Positions 37,919 to 47,915 of a stretch of 64,000 bases of DNA are shown one piece after another; the first letter of the stretch is position 1, and each line of letters starts with the position of its first letter. The stretch covers positions 2,108,001 to 2,172,000 of the forward strand of contig NZ_CP039396.1 of NCBI RefSeq assembly GCF_004803915.1. The letters are read 5' to 3'. The DNA is from Duncaniella dubosii (lineage in GTDB: Bacteria; Bacteroidota; Bacteroidia; Bacteroidales; Muribaculaceae). The position numbers were made by a program, and so were the translations under genes. The notes below the pieces were generated by a model. It searched no databases and was not told the DNA's origin. It saw only the letters and a program-made list of their open reading frames with translations.

Positions 37919-38419
37919 ATGAATACGTCAAAAGATAAGGTGTCTAAGACAAATGCCGCGCGCCTGCTCGACAGGGCGAAAATCAGTTACGAACTGATTC
38001 CATACGAGGTTGACCCTGACAATCTTGCGGCTGAACATGTGGCCGAGGAACTTGGAGAGGATATCAACAGTGTGTTCAAGACCCTTGTGCTTAACGGTGA
38101 GCGATGCGGACACTTTGTATGCGTCCTTCCGGGTAACATGGAGGTCGATCTCAAGAAAGCCGCCAAGGCTGCAGGTGCTAAAAAAGCGGAGATGATTCCG
38201 ATGAAGGAACTTTTGCCGCTGACTGGCTATATTCGTGGCGGATGTTCACCGGTCGGAATGAAAAAGCCGTTTCCGACTTATTTCCATTCGACAGTGCTTG
38301 ACCATCCGTTCATCTATGTTTCGGCAGGGGTGCGCGGTCTTCAGTTCAAGATTGCTCCGGCCGATCTCATAGCCTATTGTTCGGCACAGGTGGCCGACAT
38401 CGCAGTCCCAAAGGACTGA
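37919..38419 (+). CDS. ybaK: Cys-tRNA(Pro) deacylase YbaK
   Basis: A 166-residue YbaK/EbsC-type editing enzyme that clears cysteine from mischarged tRNA-Pro. Visible motifs are SYELIPYEVD, the FKTLVLNG block with the conserved Lys, LPLTGYIRGGCSPVGMKK and the final FIYVSAGVRGLQFKIAP. I chose ATG 37919 over an in-frame TTG at 37901 because the TTG lies upstream of and within the promoter. No neighbours in the same operon. Confidence 0.92.
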   Translation: MNTSKDKVSKTNAARLLDRAKISYELIPYEVDPDNLAAEHVAEELGEDINSVFKTLVLNGERCGHFVCVLPGNMEVDLKKAAKAAGAKKAEMIPMKELLPLTGYIRGGCSPVGMKKPFPTYFHSTVLDHPFIYVSAGVRGLQFKIAPADLIAYCSAQVADIAVPKD

Positions 38420-38593
38420 GCTGCCGGTGGTGGCATGACATTATGACCCGGCTTTACCGAAAAAACCTACCATAGTATTAAAAGTCAATAGTATCAGTAT
38501 AAAAGTCAATGCCTGACGCATAGATTCATAAAATCGGTCTTCCGTATATCAAGCATCATGAATCACACCTTAGGCATTATGAATTAAGTAGAA

Positions 38594-39670
38594 ATGAACA
38601 CAATCGGCAAAATATTCACTTTCACCGGATTTGGAGAAAGTCACGGAACAGCAATCGGCGGAGTGATAGACGGTATGCCCGCAGGAGTCAGAATAGACCT
38701 CGAACGTGTGCAGCACGAGCTTGACCGCCGTCGTCCGGGGCAGTCGGCCATCACGACATCCCGCAAGGAGAGCGATACGGTTGAGATTCTTTCGGGATTG
38801 TTCGAAGGAGTGACCACAGGCTGTCCGATCGGTTTTATCATCCGTAACGAGAACCAGCATTCGAGCGACTACGGCCAGTTGCGCGAAGCTTTCCGTCCGT
38901 CGCATGCCGATTTTACTTATACAGCAAAATACGGTCTGCGCGACCACCGTGGCGGAGGACGTTCGAGCGCCCGCGAGACCGCTACCCGTGTCGTTGCCGG
39001 AGCGTTTGCGCGGCAGGCTCTCGAACAGCTTGGAATAACGGTCACGGCATACACTTCGCAGGTCGGGGATGTGGCTCTCGGCCGTGACTATTCCGGGCTT
39101 GATTTGTGTCTCATTGAAAGCAATGCGGTGAGATGTCCCGATCCGGCGAAGGCTGCAGAAATGGAAGCTCTTATAATGAAAGTAAAGAGCGAGGGCGACA
39201 CCATCGGCGGTATAGTCAGTTGTGTCATCAGAGGTGTTCCGGCCGGAGTGGGCGACCCTGTGTTCGGTCGGCTCGGCGCACGATTGTCGGAAGCCATGAT
39301 GAGCATAAATGCAAGTAAGGGTTTTGAATACGGTCTTGGATTCGAAGGTGTCGGACTCAGGGGGAGCGAGGTCATTGATCCCTTTGCTGTCGATTCTGAC
39401 GGTAATATAGGGGTCTCGGCCAACAATTCAGGCGGAATTCAGGGTGGCATCTCAAATGGAGCTGACATATATTTCCGCGTTGCGTTCAAGCCGGTGGCAA
39501 CTCTGATGCGTGACCTTATGACCGTTGACTGTTATGGACGCGAAGTGCTGCTCAAGGCGCGTGGCCGTCATGACCCCTGCGTAGTGCCCCGCGCAGTCCC
39601 TATAGTCGAGGCGATGGCGGCGATGGTGATTCTCGACGCTGTGTTGTTGAACCGTGCAGCCCGTCTATGA
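38594..39670 (+). CDS. aroC: Chorismate synthase
   Basis: A complete 358-residue enzyme of the shikimate pathway, turning EPSP into chorismate with reduced FMN. Signatures are [19 protein letters not shown] at the start, [17 protein letters not shown] in the middle and [17 protein letters not shown] near the end. The stop overlaps the start of the next gene (ATGA), so the two are translated from one transcript. Confidence 0.97.
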   Translation: MNTIGKIFTFTGFGESHGTAIGGVIDGMPAGVRIDLERVQHELDRRRPGQSAITTSRKESDTVEILSGLFEGVTTGCPIGFIIRNENQHSSDYGQLREAFRPSHADFTYTAKYGLRDHRGGGRSSARETATRVVAGAFARQALEQLGITVTAYTSQVGDVALGRDYSGLDLCLIESNAVRCPDPAKAAEMEALIMKVKSEGDTIGGIVSCVIRGVPAGVGDPVFGRLGARLSEAMMSINASKGFEYGLGFEGVGLRGSEVIDPFAVDSDGNIGVSANNSGGIQGGISNGADIYFRVAFKPVATLMRDLMTVDCYGREVLLKARGRHDPCVVPRAVPIVEAMAAMVILDAVLLNRAARL

Positions 39671-40557
39671 AGGCTTACAGGGATTTTTCCGACTTCCTTT
39701 CCTCTCATTTCAAGGGAAAGGTCCAGAAGATAGCTGTCAACGCCGGTTTCACCTGTCCTAACCGCGACGGCAGCAAGGGTGTGGGTGGTTGTACATATTG
39801 CAACAATCAGTCATTCAATCCGGGTTATTGTGCTCCTGCTCTAAGTGTTTCCGCACAGTTGGCCGAGGGTAAGGCTTTCTTTGCCCGCAAATATCCTGAA
39901 ATGAAATATCTGGCCTACTTTCAGGCCTACACGAATACTCATTCCGATGACATCGACCGCCTGATGGGGCTTTATCAGGAAGCCTTGGCTGTCGACGGGG
40001 TTGTCGGGCTGATTATAGGGACTCGTCCCGACTGCATGCCGCAGGGGCTTCTCGACCGTCTGGCTGCGCTTCCTGCATGGGTAATGGTCGAGTATGGTGC
40101 CGAAAGCGCCTGCGACAAGACATTGGGATTTGTGAACCGTTGTCATACGTGGGCCGATACGGCCGATGCGGTTAGGCGCACTCATGCCGCCGGGATTCCG
40201 TGTGGCCTTCATCTGATAATGGGGCTTCCCGGGGAGGACGAGGATGTGATGCTCGCCACAATCGACCGTGTCAACGAACTTCCGGTTGACACTGTAAAGA
40301 TTCATCAGCTTCAGCTCATACGCGGGACGCGCATGGCACGTGATGTGGAAGCGGGACTTTACGACATACCACGTTTCACCGCTGAGTCCTACGCAGATCT
40401 GTGTGTCAGGATTCTCCGCCGCTTGCGGAAAGATATTGCCGTCGAGCGCTTCGTTTCGCAGTCGCCCCCTGAATTATTGATTTATCCGCGCTGGAATCTG
40501 AAGAACTACCAGTTTACCAATCTGCTCGGCAACAAGATTAGTAAAGAGCTTTTTTGA
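39667..40557 (+). CDS. Radical SAM protein, TIGR01212/YhcC type
   Basis: A 296-residue radical SAM enzyme. The 4Fe-4S ligands are in [16 protein letters not shown], the spaced Cys cluster of this family, and SAM-binding phrases follow ([39 protein letters not shown]). The family is widespread but of unknown reaction; a role in RNA or cofactor modification is only a guess. It is co-transcribed with aroC (4-base overlap). Confidence 0.88.
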   Translation: MKAYRDFSDFLSSHFKGKVQKIAVNAGFTCPNRDGSKGVGGCTYCNNQSFNPGYCAPALSVSAQLAEGKAFFARKYPEMKYLAYFQAYTNTHSDDIDRLMGLYQEALAVDGVVGLIIGTRPDCMPQGLLDRLAALPAWVMVEYGAESACDKTLGFVNRCHTWADTADAVRRTHAAGIPCGLHLIMGLPGEDEDVMLATIDRVNELPVDTVKIHQLQLIRGTRMARDVEAGLYDIPRFTAESYADLCVRILRRLRKDIAVERFVSQSPPELLIYPRWNLKNYQFTNLLGNKISKELF

Positions 40558-40656
40558 TTTTTTGCACATTGATTTACCGGGCTGATTTGTTACAGATATG
40601 AAAATTCTCTAATTTTGTCTCTGTAAACATAAGTAATCCCATACCTTAATAGAATC

Positions 40657-41310
40657 ATGGAAGTAATCAATTTTGCCGAAACACCTTCGCTGGTGAGTCA
40701 ATATATGAGTGAACTGCGCGATGTCAATGTGCAGTCCGACATGCTGCGTTTCCGCCGTAATCTTGAGCGTATAGGTGAAATCATGGCCTACGAGATGTCG
40801 AAACGTATGCGCTACAAGACGGTTGATGTTACCACTCCTCTTGCTGTAGCCCCGTCGCAGGTGCTTGATGAGCAGGTTGTGCTTGCAACAATATTCCGTG
40901 CCGGCATACCTTTCCATAAAGGTTTCCTTGATTACTTCGACCATGCTCAGAACGCTTTTGTCTCGGCCTACCGCAAGTATCGCGAAAAAGAGAATTTCGA
41001 TGTGTTTATCGAATATATAGCTTCGCCACGTATCGACGGCAAGACCCTCGTCATTGCCGACCCGATGCTTGCTACCGGATCGTCGATGGACCTGTGTTAC
41101 CGCGCGCTTCTGACCAAAGGAGAGCCGGCGCATGTCCACGTCGCCTCGATCATAGCATCGCGCAAGGCCATTGATTATGTCAAGGCTACTTTCCCTGCCG
41201 ACAAGACTACAGTGTGGGTCGGTGCTATCGACGAGGTTATCAACGACCATTCCTACATTGTCCCCGGACTCGGCGATGCCGGCGACCTCGCCTATGGCAT
41301 AAAGGAATAA
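40657..41310 (+). CDS. upp: Uracil phosphoribosyltransferase
   Basis: A 217-residue enzyme that salvages uracil to UMP with PRPP. The PRPP loop is LVIADPMLATGSSMDL, and the uracil-binding end is VPGLGDAGDLAYGI. Length is typical. It has about 100 bases of upstream sequence and faces metK, with a long inverted repeat between the two stops. Confidence 0.95.
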   Translation: MEVINFAETPSLVSQYMSELRDVNVQSDMLRFRRNLERIGEIMAYEMSKRMRYKTVDVTTPLAVAPSQVLDEQVVLATIFRAGIPFHKGFLDYFDHAQNAFVSAYRKYREKENFDVFIEYIASPRIDGKTLVIADPMLATGSSMDLCYRALLTKGEPAHVHVASIIASRKAIDYVKATFPADKTTVWVGAIDEVINDHSYIVPGLGDAGDLAYGIKE

Positions 41311-41337
41311 TACTTTTAGCCGTAAAGGTCTGGAATA

Positions 41338-41474
41338 AGGTACAAAAATTCAGAAATAACAAAAATAACAGACTTCGTTCTTTGCCGACGGTAATGGAGG
41401 GGATTTATCTCCTCGCTCCGACTGACAGAAGAAATGAAGTCTGTTATTTTTGTTATTTCTGAATTTTTATACCT
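41338..41474. repeat. 39-bp inverted repeat between upp and metK
   Basis: Arms at 41338-41376 and 41436-41474 match at 38 of 39 positions; the inner 33 bases are perfect (41344-41376 with 41436-41468). The 59-base loop has some further pairing (TTCTT with AAGAA). It can act as a terminator from both sides, but the stem is far longer than a usual terminator; it resembles a small palindromic mobile unit. Confidence 0.85.
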
Positions 41475-41490
41475 GATAATTAGATATTTC

Positions 41491-42816
41491 TTAGAGGCCG
41501 AAGGCTTCCTTCACGGCAGGAACTGCATCGAGTTTTTCCCATGTGAACAGTTCGACGGTGCGAGTAAAGCTCGGTTCAGATTTTGAATGGAACTCCTTGG
41601 TGACTGTCATCGGTTTGCGTCCCATGTGGCCGTAGCTTGCGGTCTCGCGGTATATGGGGTTGCGGAGTCCGAGGCGTTTTTCAATCGCGTAGGGGGTCAT
41701 GTCGAAACATGGCATGTCGTTTACGATTGCCGCTATTTCAGAGTCCGAAAGGTTGACTTTGGCTGTGCCGTAGGTGTTTATGCAGAGGCTGACGGGACGG
41801 GCTTCGCCGATTGCGTATGCCACCTGTACGAGCACGCGGTCAGCCACGCCGGCCGCTACGAGATTCTTGGCGATATGGCGTGCGGCGTATGCAGCCGAAC
41901 GGTCGACTTTCGAAGGGTCTTTGCCTGAGAACGCGCCGCCTCCGTGTGCACCGTGTCCGCCATAGGTGTCAACAATGATTTTACGTCCTGTCAGACCGGT
42001 GTCTCCGTGCGGGCCACCGATGACAAATTTTCCGGTCGGATTGACAAGCAGTTTCACATCATCGCCGATTAGGGCTGCTTCCTCAGGGCGAAGCTTCGCC
42101 TTGACGCGGGGAATAAGTACGTTGCGCACATCCTCAGTGATTTTCTGTTGCATAGCACGATCGGCGGCAGCACGCGCGCTGTCGGAGTCGTCGGTCGGGA
42201 GGATGAACTCATCGTGCTGTGTGGAGATAACGATTGTGTCTACGCGCAGGGGACGGTTGTTCTCGTCATATTCCACTGTCACTTGGCTCTTGGAGTCGGG
42301 ACGGAGGTAGGTGTAGACACGGCCACGTTTTTCGTGGGTCATCTCTTTCTCCTCGCGGCGAATGTCGGCAAGTTCCTGAAGAAGACGGTGTGAGAGGTCT
42401 ATGGTGAGAGGCATGTAGTCAAGTGTCTCGTTGCATGCGTAGCCAAACATCATTCCTTGGTCTCCCGCACCTTGGGCTTCAGCCTCGTTGCGTTCGACTC
42501 CACGGTTGATGTCGGCGCTCTGCTCGTGGAGGGCAGAGAACACACCACAGGCCTCGCCGTCAAACTTCAGGGCGCTGCGGTTGTAGCCTATCTTGCGGAT
42601 GACATCGCGTGTCACCTCCATCAGGTCAATGTATGCTTCGCTCTTGACCTCGCCTGCGATTACGACCTGACCTGTTGTGACAAGAGTCTCGCATGCGACT
42701 TTCGATTTCGGGTCGCGGGCAAGGAATTCGTCGAGAATTGCATCTGAAATCTGGTCGGCAACCTTGTCGGGATGTCCTTCTGATACGGATTCTGATGTGA
42801 AGAGATAAGTTTTCAT
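41491..42816 (-). CDS. metK: S-adenosylmethionine synthetase
   Basis: A 441-residue enzyme making SAM from methionine and ATP. The start is set at 42816 because [18 protein letters not shown] is the family N-terminus; an in-frame extension upstream would cross the terminator hairpin of the leader. Signatures include [15 protein letters not shown] (ATP site) and [21 protein letters not shown]. Expression is probably controlled by the SAM-II-like aptamer and terminator upstream. Confidence 0.96.
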   Translation of the reverse strand: MKTYLFTSESVSEGHPDKVADQISDAILDEFLARDPKSKVACETLVTTGQVVIAGEVKSEAYIDLMEVTRDVIRKIGYNRSALKFDGEACGVFSALHEQSADINRGVERNEAEAQGAGDQGMMFGYACNETLDYMPLTIDLSHRLLQELADIRREEKEMTHEKRGRVYTYLRPDSKSQVTVEYDENNRPLRVDTIVISTQHDEFILPTDDSDSARAAADRAMQQKITEDVRNVLIPRVKAKLRPEEAALIGDDVKLLVNPTGKFVIGGPHGDTGLTGRKIIVDTYGGHGAHGGGAFSGKDPSKVDRSAAYAARHIAKNLVAAGVADRVLVQVAYAIGEARPVSLCINTYGTAKVNLSDSEIAAIVNDMPCFDMTPYAIEKRLGLRNPIYRETASYGHMGRKPMTVTKEFHSKSEPSFTRTVELFTWEKLDAVPAVKEAFGL

Positions 42817-42824
42817 AAGTTTAT

Positions 42825-42900
42825 GGTGCTTATATAAAAAAATAAAATGTCGAAGTGGGCTTGAAAATGCGTGGATTCGCGCTGCCTGCTTCAACATTTC
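42825..42900 (-). terminator. Attenuator hairpin in the metK leader
   Basis: On the minus strand GAAATGTTGAAG (42900-42889) pairs with CTTCGACATTTT (42855-42844) over 12 positions including two wobbles, then comes ATTTTTTTATA. It ends just before metK, so formation would stop transcription into the gene. Confidence 0.6.
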
Positions 42901-42948
42901 ACATCTGTGGCCTTCATCCTCGCGGATTGCCGGCACGCAATATGAATC

Positions 42949-43029
42949 TCAAAAGTCTAAATCCTCTGTGAAGACCAAGAGGTGAGAGTTTCTGAAATCC
43001 CCCGTAGCTTTTGCCGATGGATTAGTCAT
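42949..43029 (-). CDS. 26-codon leader ORF between aptamer and metK
   Basis: Starts ATG 15 bases after the 3' end of the proposed aptamer and reads MTNPSAKATGDFRNSHLL then VFTEDLDF and stop. No methionine run, so it is not a classic attenuation peptide. Its position right behind the aptamer is where SAM-II elements usually place the controlled start codon. It could be chance. Confidence 0.35.
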   Translation of the reverse strand: MTNPSAKATGDFRNSHLLVFTEDLDF

Positions 43030-43044
43030 GGCACTGTGGCGAGG

Positions 43045-43098
43045 GGTGCAGTTTTAGCATTTTTTGAAGTGGTTGCAAGCAGCCAAATTTGTCCACTT
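43045..43098 (-). promoter_or_regulatory. SAM-II-like riboswitch upstream of metK
   Basis: On the minus strand AAGTGG and CCACTT form the first stem around an AU-rich loop ending in GCTTGCAA, then CAAAAAATGCTAAAAC follows. The TTGCAA element, the GCTAAAA strand and the order match the SAM-II (metA-type) aptamer. GG(C)TGC in the loop can pair with GCACC after GCTAAAACT for the pseudoknot. Placement before SAM synthetase supports it. The second pseudoknot helix is weaker than in the reference aptamer. Confidence 0.62.
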
Positions 43099-43111
43099 TG
43101 ATTTTCGGGTG

Positions 43112-43119
43112 CAAAGTTA
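43112..43119 (-). promoter_or_regulatory. -7 box for the metK leader
   Basis: TAACTTTG on the minus strand, with TTTTGG about 21 bases upstream. Transcription would begin just before the aptamer. Confidence 0.65.
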
Positions 43120-43497
43120 CAAAGAAATTGCGGTAACTCCAAAATAAAAATATTCTGGAATCACCGCAATGGTTTTGTCAGAATAGAATAGGTAAAAAGA
43201 AAAGTGGGTAACTCTCGCTTTTTCAGAAGTGAAAGGCATCGCCAAACGCCCGAACTGACTGAAAAAGATAGAATAAAAGTTCCACTGAATTGGTATCTAT
43301 ACGACTGCAATGAGCTGCCGGTTAGGAACGTCGCCTACGTCGATGAGGCAAAATTACACATTTTATTTTGGATTAATAGCTCTTATTCATGTTTTTACAT
43401 TTTCAAAATCATGGCGTTTCTTATCTGTGAGATAGAGAAACGCCATGATTTTAGAAGTGTGGTATGCTTTGTCCTGTTTCCATGAGATGGTTCGGGA
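43120..43497. other. Intergenic region with a 17-bp hairpin
   Basis: No gene supported; a 93-codon plus-strand frame here has no family features. Perfect arms AAAATCATGGCGTTTCT (43405-43421) and AGAAACGCCATGATTTT (43436-43452) form a strong hairpin after the lipoprotein gene, probably its terminator. Confidence 0.55.
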
Positions 43498-43974
43498 TCA
43501 GTTTTCGCTGTCAGAAATACGGGTGTCGGGGTTGATTGTGCCTCCGTCACCTTCGCCGGGCATGTCAGATTGGCTTGCTACGACGGTGACGGGGAACTGG
43601 GCGATTGCAAAACCGACTTCCTTGTCGACCTGAAGGACTGTTGCATTGACTCCGAGGTAATGTTTGCCAATTTCCATGTCAGTTGTATTGATACTGATGG
43701 GGAAAGGCGACAATGCGGTGCGCCCCTGTGGGATTCCGTCCCAGAAATAGGCTACGACACCGAGGGTTGCTGTCTTTGTGCCTTCGTCCGGTATAGCGCG
43801 GAGTGCGGTGATGTTGAGTGTGTCACCTTGAACCACGTAGAGGCTGCCGTCAGCTTCGGTAGCACCTGTATAGTCAATAGAGAGGCTGACCTGTGGCAAA
43901 TCTTTGTCATCGCTGCACGATGAGACGAGTCCGAGCAACGGAAGCACGAGAAGTAGATAAAGGATCCGTTTCAT
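43498..43974 (-). CDS. Putative lipoprotein
   Basis: 158 residues with a signal peptide and lipobox GLVSSCSDD, so lipid-anchored at Cys20. The mature part looks like an immunoglobulin-type beta sandwich (LPQVSLSIDYTGA, VAYFWDGIPQG, YLGVNATVLQVDKEVGFAI) of the kind found in many Bacteroidetes surface lipoproteins. The C-terminus is Gly/Asp-rich. Function unknown; it lies downstream of clpB's stop but reads the same way, separated by a hairpin-free 77-base gap. Confidence 0.72.
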   Translation of the reverse strand: MKRILYLLLVLPLLGLVSSCSDDKDLPQVSLSIDYTGATEADGSLYVVQGDTLNITALRAIPDEGTKTATLGVVAYFWDGIPQGRTALSPFPISINTTDMEIGKHYLGVNATVLQVDKEVGFAIAQFPVTVVASQSDMPGEGDGGTINPDTRISDSEN

Positions 43975-44051
43975 AGTTGCTTGAGAATTATAAATAGTTT
44001 ATAGATATGTTTTTTATAGTGTCGTGTCTATCGGCCCGCTTTGCCACGGTT

Positions 44052-46640
44052 TCAGTTTTTGAATACTATGTCTGAACCATCGTAGTCGATGACTATCGGG
44101 CGGTCACGGTCGACTTTCTGTCCAAGGATGTCTTTCGACAGCTGGTTAAGCACCATGCGGTGGATGACACGCTTGACGGGACGTGCTCCGAACTCCGGAT
44201 CATAGCCTTCCTCCGCGAGATATTTGAGCGCTTCGGGAGTGACCTTGAGCGTGATGCCGTTATTGGCAAGCATGCGCTGGATGGATTTGATCTGCAATCC
44301 GACGATTTCTTCAATCTCCTGCTCGTTGAGCGGGGTGAACATGATGATTTCGTCGATACGGTTTAGGAATTCGGGACGGACCTGTTGCTTGAGGAGTTCA
44401 AGCACTTCGTTCTTGGTGTTCTCGATGACTTCGCCACGGTTTTCAGGTGTCATTTTCGCAAAATTGTCGCGGATGACGTGTGAACCCATGTTTGAGGTCA
44501 TTATGATAATCGTGTTCTTGAAGTTGACGAGCCGGCCTTTGTTGTCGGTCAGATGGCCGTCGTCGAGCACCTGAAGAAGTATGTTGAACACATCGGGATG
44601 CGCTTTCTCGATTTCGTCGAAGAGCACGACCGAATAGGGCTTGCGTCTGACTGCCTCGGTGAGCTGGCCGCCTTCGTCGTAACCGACGTATCCCGGAGGC
44701 GCTCCGACCAGACGGCTGACAGAATGCTTCTCCTGATACTCGCTCATGTCGATACGGGTCATCATCGTCTCGTCGTCAAAGAGATATTCGGCAAGGGCCT
44801 TTGCAAGCTCGGTCTTTCCGACACCTGTCGTGCCGAGGAATATGAACGAACCGATAGGGCGGCGCGGGTCGTTGAGGCCGGCACGCGAACGGCGGACTGC
44901 ATCGGCGATGGCCGCGATGGCGTCGTTCTGTCCGACGACACGTCCGTGAAGCTCGTCTTCAAGATGCAGGAGCTTTTCTTTTTCACTCTGCACCATCTTG
45001 TTGACGGGAATGCCTGTCCAGCGCGACACGACATCGGCGATGTCTTCGGAATCGACTTCCTCCTTGATGAAGGCTTTTTCGCCCTGCATCACCTTGAGCT
45101 GTTCCTGTATTGCCGCATTTTCCTGCTCTTTCTGCTGTACTTTTGAATAGCGGATTTCAGCAACCTTTGCATAGTCACCTTCGCGTTCGGCGCGTTCGGC
45201 ATCGAAGTTGAGTTGCTCGATGTCGATTTTGTTTTGCTGGATTTTGTTGATAAGATCCTTTTCGGCCTTCCACTTGGCGGTGAATTCCTTTTCCTGATCG
45301 CGCAGGTCGGCGAGCGACTTCTCGATTTCCTTCACCTTCTCTTTGTCGCCCTCGCGCTTGATTGCCTCGCGCTCGATTTCCTTCTGGGCTATGAGACGGA
45401 TGATTTCGTCAAGAGCCTGAGGTACGGAGTCGATTTCGAGACGGAGTTTCGAAGCTGCCTCGTCGATGAGGTCAATGGCCTTGTCGGGAAGGAATCGGTC
45501 GGTGATGTAGCGCTCCGAGAGGGTGACTGCGGCGATAATCGCTTCGTCGCGGATACGCACCTTGTGGTGGTTCTCATAGCGCTCTTTCAGACCTCGGAGG
45601 ATGGCGATGGCGGCTGCTTCGTCAGGCTCGTTGACCATCACTTTCTGGAATCGGCGTTCGAGGGCTTTGTCTTTTTCGAAATACTTCTGGTATTCGTCGA
45701 GCGTCGTAGCGCCAATCGATCGGAGTTCGCCTCGCGCAAGTGCGGGCTTGAGGATATTGGCCGCATCCATAGCTCCCTCACCCTTGCCTGCTCCGACGAG
45801 GGTGTGGATCTCGTCGATGAAGAGGATGATTTCACCATCGGCACCTGTCACTTCGTTGACGATAGCTTTGAGTCGCTCTTCAAATTCACCTTTGTACTTC
45901 GCGCCGGCAACCAGTGCGCCCATGTCGAGCGAATAGATCTGCTTTGTGCGGAGATTTTCAGGCACGTCGCCTCTGACGATGCGCTGTGCGAGCCCCTCGG
46001 CGATAGCTGTCTTACCCGTACCGGGTTCGCCTATGAGCATAGGATTGTTTTTGGTGCGTCGCGACAGAATCTGCAATACGCGGCGGATTTCGTCATCACG
46101 TCCGATCACAGGGTCGAGTTTGCCTTCGCGTGCGCGCTCGTTTAGATTGATGGCATACTTCGATAGGGCCTGATAAGTGTCTTCTGCACTCTGGTCGGTA
46201 GCCTTTTTGCCTTTACGAAGTTCGGCTATAGCCGATTCAAGTTCACGTTGGCTCAATCCCGCATCCTTTAGTATGGTCGACGCCGGAGAGTTGACCGTGA
46301 AAATGGCTAAGAGTAAAGCTTCGAGGGTGACATATTCGTCACCTTGTTTCTTGGCGATGTCGAGCGCTTTCTGGAGGACATCGTTAGAGCTGCGACTGAG
46401 ATAGGGTTCGCCTCCCGACACCTTTGGTTCGGCTGCGATTTTGGCATCAACCTGACGCATCAGGGTGGCAACATTCGCTCCCACCTTGGAGAAAATAAAG
46501 TTGATGAGTGATTCCCCTTCGGTCATGACTCCCTTAAGCAGATGCACAGGCTCTATTGCCTGATTGCCCGCGCCACGGGTAATCTCTATGGCCTTCTGTA
46601 TCGCTTCCTGTGATTTGATAGTGAAATTATTGAAGTTCAT
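44052..46640 (-). CDS. clpB: ATP-dependent disaggregase ClpB
   Basis: A full 862-residue Hsp100 chaperone that pulls proteins out of aggregates with the DnaK system. It has the Clp N-domain, Walker A1 [13 protein letters not shown], the long coiled-coil middle domain (about 410-530), Walker A2 [12 protein letters not shown] with LFDEIEKAH, and the sensor-2 region GARPVKRVI. No ClpP-binding IGF/L loop was noticed, consistent with ClpB rather than ClpA/C. Heat regulation is likely but no operator was identified. Confidence 0.97.
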   Translation of the reverse strand: MNFNNFTIKSQEAIQKAIEITRGAGNQAIEPVHLLKGVMTEGESLINFIFSKVGANVATLMRQVDAKIAAEPKVSGGEPYLSRSSNDVLQKALDIAKKQGDEYVTLEALLLAIFTVNSPASTILKDAGLSQRELESAIAELRKGKKATDQSAEDTYQALSKYAINLNERAREGKLDPVIGRDDEIRRVLQILSRRTKNNPMLIGEPGTGKTAIAEGLAQRIVRGDVPENLRTKQIYSLDMGALVAGAKYKGEFEERLKAIVNEVTGADGEIILFIDEIHTLVGAGKGEGAMDAANILKPALARGELRSIGATTLDEYQKYFEKDKALERRFQKVMVNEPDEAAAIAILRGLKERYENHHKVRIRDEAIIAAVTLSERYITDRFLPDKAIDLIDEAASKLRLEIDSVPQALDEIIRLIAQKEIEREAIKREGDKEKVKEIEKSLADLRDQEKEFTAKWKAEKDLINKIQQNKIDIEQLNFDAERAEREGDYAKVAEIRYSKVQQKEQENAAIQEQLKVMQGEKAFIKEEVDSEDIADVVSRWTGIPVNKMVQSEKEKLLHLEDELHGRVVGQNDAIAAIADAVRRSRAGLNDPRRPIGSFIFLGTTGVGKTELAKALAEYLFDDETMMTRIDMSEYQEKHSVSRLVGAPPGYVGYDEGGQLTEAVRRKPYSVVLFDEIEKAHPDVFNILLQVLDDGHLTDNKGRLVNFKNTIIIMTSNMGSHVIRDNFAKMTPENRGEVIENTKNEVLELLKQQVRPEFLNRIDEIIMFTPLNEQEIEEIVGLQIKSIQRMLANNGITLKVTPEALKYLAEEGYDPEFGARPVKRVIHRMVLNQLSKDILGQKVDRDRPIVIDYDGSDIVFKN

Positions 46641-46943
46641 GAGCTATGTTGAAGTTGTGAGTTTTTATTTAGTTCCATTCAGATAAGGGATTGTGCGGGA
46701 TGCCTGTCTCTCCGCATGAGCTGAGCCATGAAACAGACACGACGGCAATCTGTTATATCTATCTAACAAAAATCATGCCAATTGGTTGAACTGTCATGCC
46801 TGAAAGAGCCGTTTTGTCATGGAAATGATTGTCAGGCGGCCTCAGGGTCTGATATGGAAGTGGGTGCGCAATGTGAGATAGTGGCATCATTCCCTGTATA
46901 ACGATTTTCAGCACGGCAGGAGGCTCAGCTTGGAATGAGGCAA
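46641..46943. other. Intergenic region upstream of clpB
   Basis: No gene supported. It carries the clpB promoter region; I could not identify a clear heat-shock or CIRCE-type element. Confidence 0.4.
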
Positions 46944-46985
46944 AAAAAGTAACGGCCGCCATGCCCCGAAGGGAATAGCGGCCGT
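46944..46985 (-). terminator. Terminator of the exbB-exbD-exbD-tonB operon
   Basis: Arms ACGGCCGC and GCGGCCGT; on the minus strand a run of seven T follows. Confidence 0.82.
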
Positions 46986-47011
46986 AGCCTTTGTTTAGGT
47001 GAGATTCGGGA

Positions 47012-47869
47012 TTAGATGCCCTGAAGCTTGAATGTCACGGGGAGGGTGTACCATACGTTCACCGCATGTCCGTTCATCTTGCCGGGGACGAAGTCGGGGA
47101 GAGCTTTTACGACGCGGACAGCTTCTTTGTCGAGGTCGGGGTCCTTTGAACGGATCACCTTAACCTCACCGACCTTACCGGTCTTGGTTACAACGAACTG
47201 TACGACAACCTTACCCTGAATGTTGTTTTCCTGAGCCATTGCCGGATAGCGGAGGTGTTCGCCTACCCACTTGAGGAGGGCAGCCTCGCCGCCGGGGAAC
47301 TGGGGCTTCTGTTCAACCACGGTGAAGACCTGATTGTCATCCACGGGTTCGGGTTTCTTCTCTTCGACGATAACTTCTTCTTTGTGTTCACGCACCACGT
47401 TGAGGTCGTCAGTACCCTTGTCAAAGTCAGTGGTACCTACGGCGGTGTCAGTATCCTTGAGGTCGTCCTGAGACTTGATTTCTTCAACAACTTCTTCGTC
47501 ACGAGTAATCTGGAGCTCTGTGGCCTTTACAGTGTTGAGGATTTCTTCAGGAAGAGCTTCGGGCTGCTGCTCTTCGACGCGCTGCTGTTCTGGTTCTTCA
47601 GGTTCTTCCTCTTCCTGCTCATCAGCAGTGTAGTCGATCATGGCCTGCTCAATCTGGTCTTCAGGACGCTCTTCAGCTTTCTGGAGCACAGTGTTTGCAA
47701 GGAGTCCGAGGACGGCTACAAGAAGAAGGACGATGAGAATCACGAGCATCGCGCGGTTGTGGCGCTTTGCAGAGGCTTTTCGGAGCTCATAGGCACCGAA
47801 ATCCTTGTTTTTACCTTCAAATATAATGTCAATCCATTCTGATGATGAAAGATCTACGTCTTTTGCCAT
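47012..47869 (-). CDS. tonB: Energy transducer TonB
   Basis: 285 residues: cytoplasmic start with FGAYELRKASAKRHNR, one membrane helix (about 40-62), a Glu/Pro-rich periplasmic spacer and the C-terminal TonB domain (PQFPGGEAALLKWVGEHLRYP, GKVVVQFVVTKTGKVGEV, VNVWYTLPVTFKL). It carries energy from ExbB/ExbD to outer-membrane receptors such as the one encoded at 60369-62395. Last gene of its operon. Confidence 0.94.
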   Translation of the reverse strand: MAKDVDLSSSEWIDIIFEGKNKDFGAYELRKASAKRHNRAMLVILIVLLLVAVLGLLANTVLQKAEERPEDQIEQAMIDYTADEQEEEEPEEPEQQRVEEQQPEALPEEILNTVKATELQITRDEEVVEEIKSQDDLKDTDTAVGTTDFDKGTDDLNVVREHKEEVIVEEKKPEPVDDNQVFTVVEQKPQFPGGEAALLKWVGEHLRYPAMAQENNIQGKVVVQFVVTKTGKVGEVKVIRSKDPDLDKEAVRVVKALPDFVPGKMNGHAVNVWYTLPVTFKLQGI

Positions 47870-47915
47870 AATTCAATAGAGATTTTTCAAGGTTAATATA
47901 TCATTCATCAACAGA

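Noticed and set aside
38474..38510. Two AAAAGTCAAT copies before aroC
   Set aside because: Only two short imperfect copies in an intergenic gap; too weak to call a regulatory array.
42817..42936. N-terminal extension of MetK
   Set aside because: The extension would be encoded by the leader terminator region; the family start [18 protein letters not shown] at 42816 is decisive.
43204..43485. 93-codon plus-strand frame between metK and the lipoprotein
   Set aside because: It runs through the metK promoter side and a 17-bp terminator-like hairpin, without family features.
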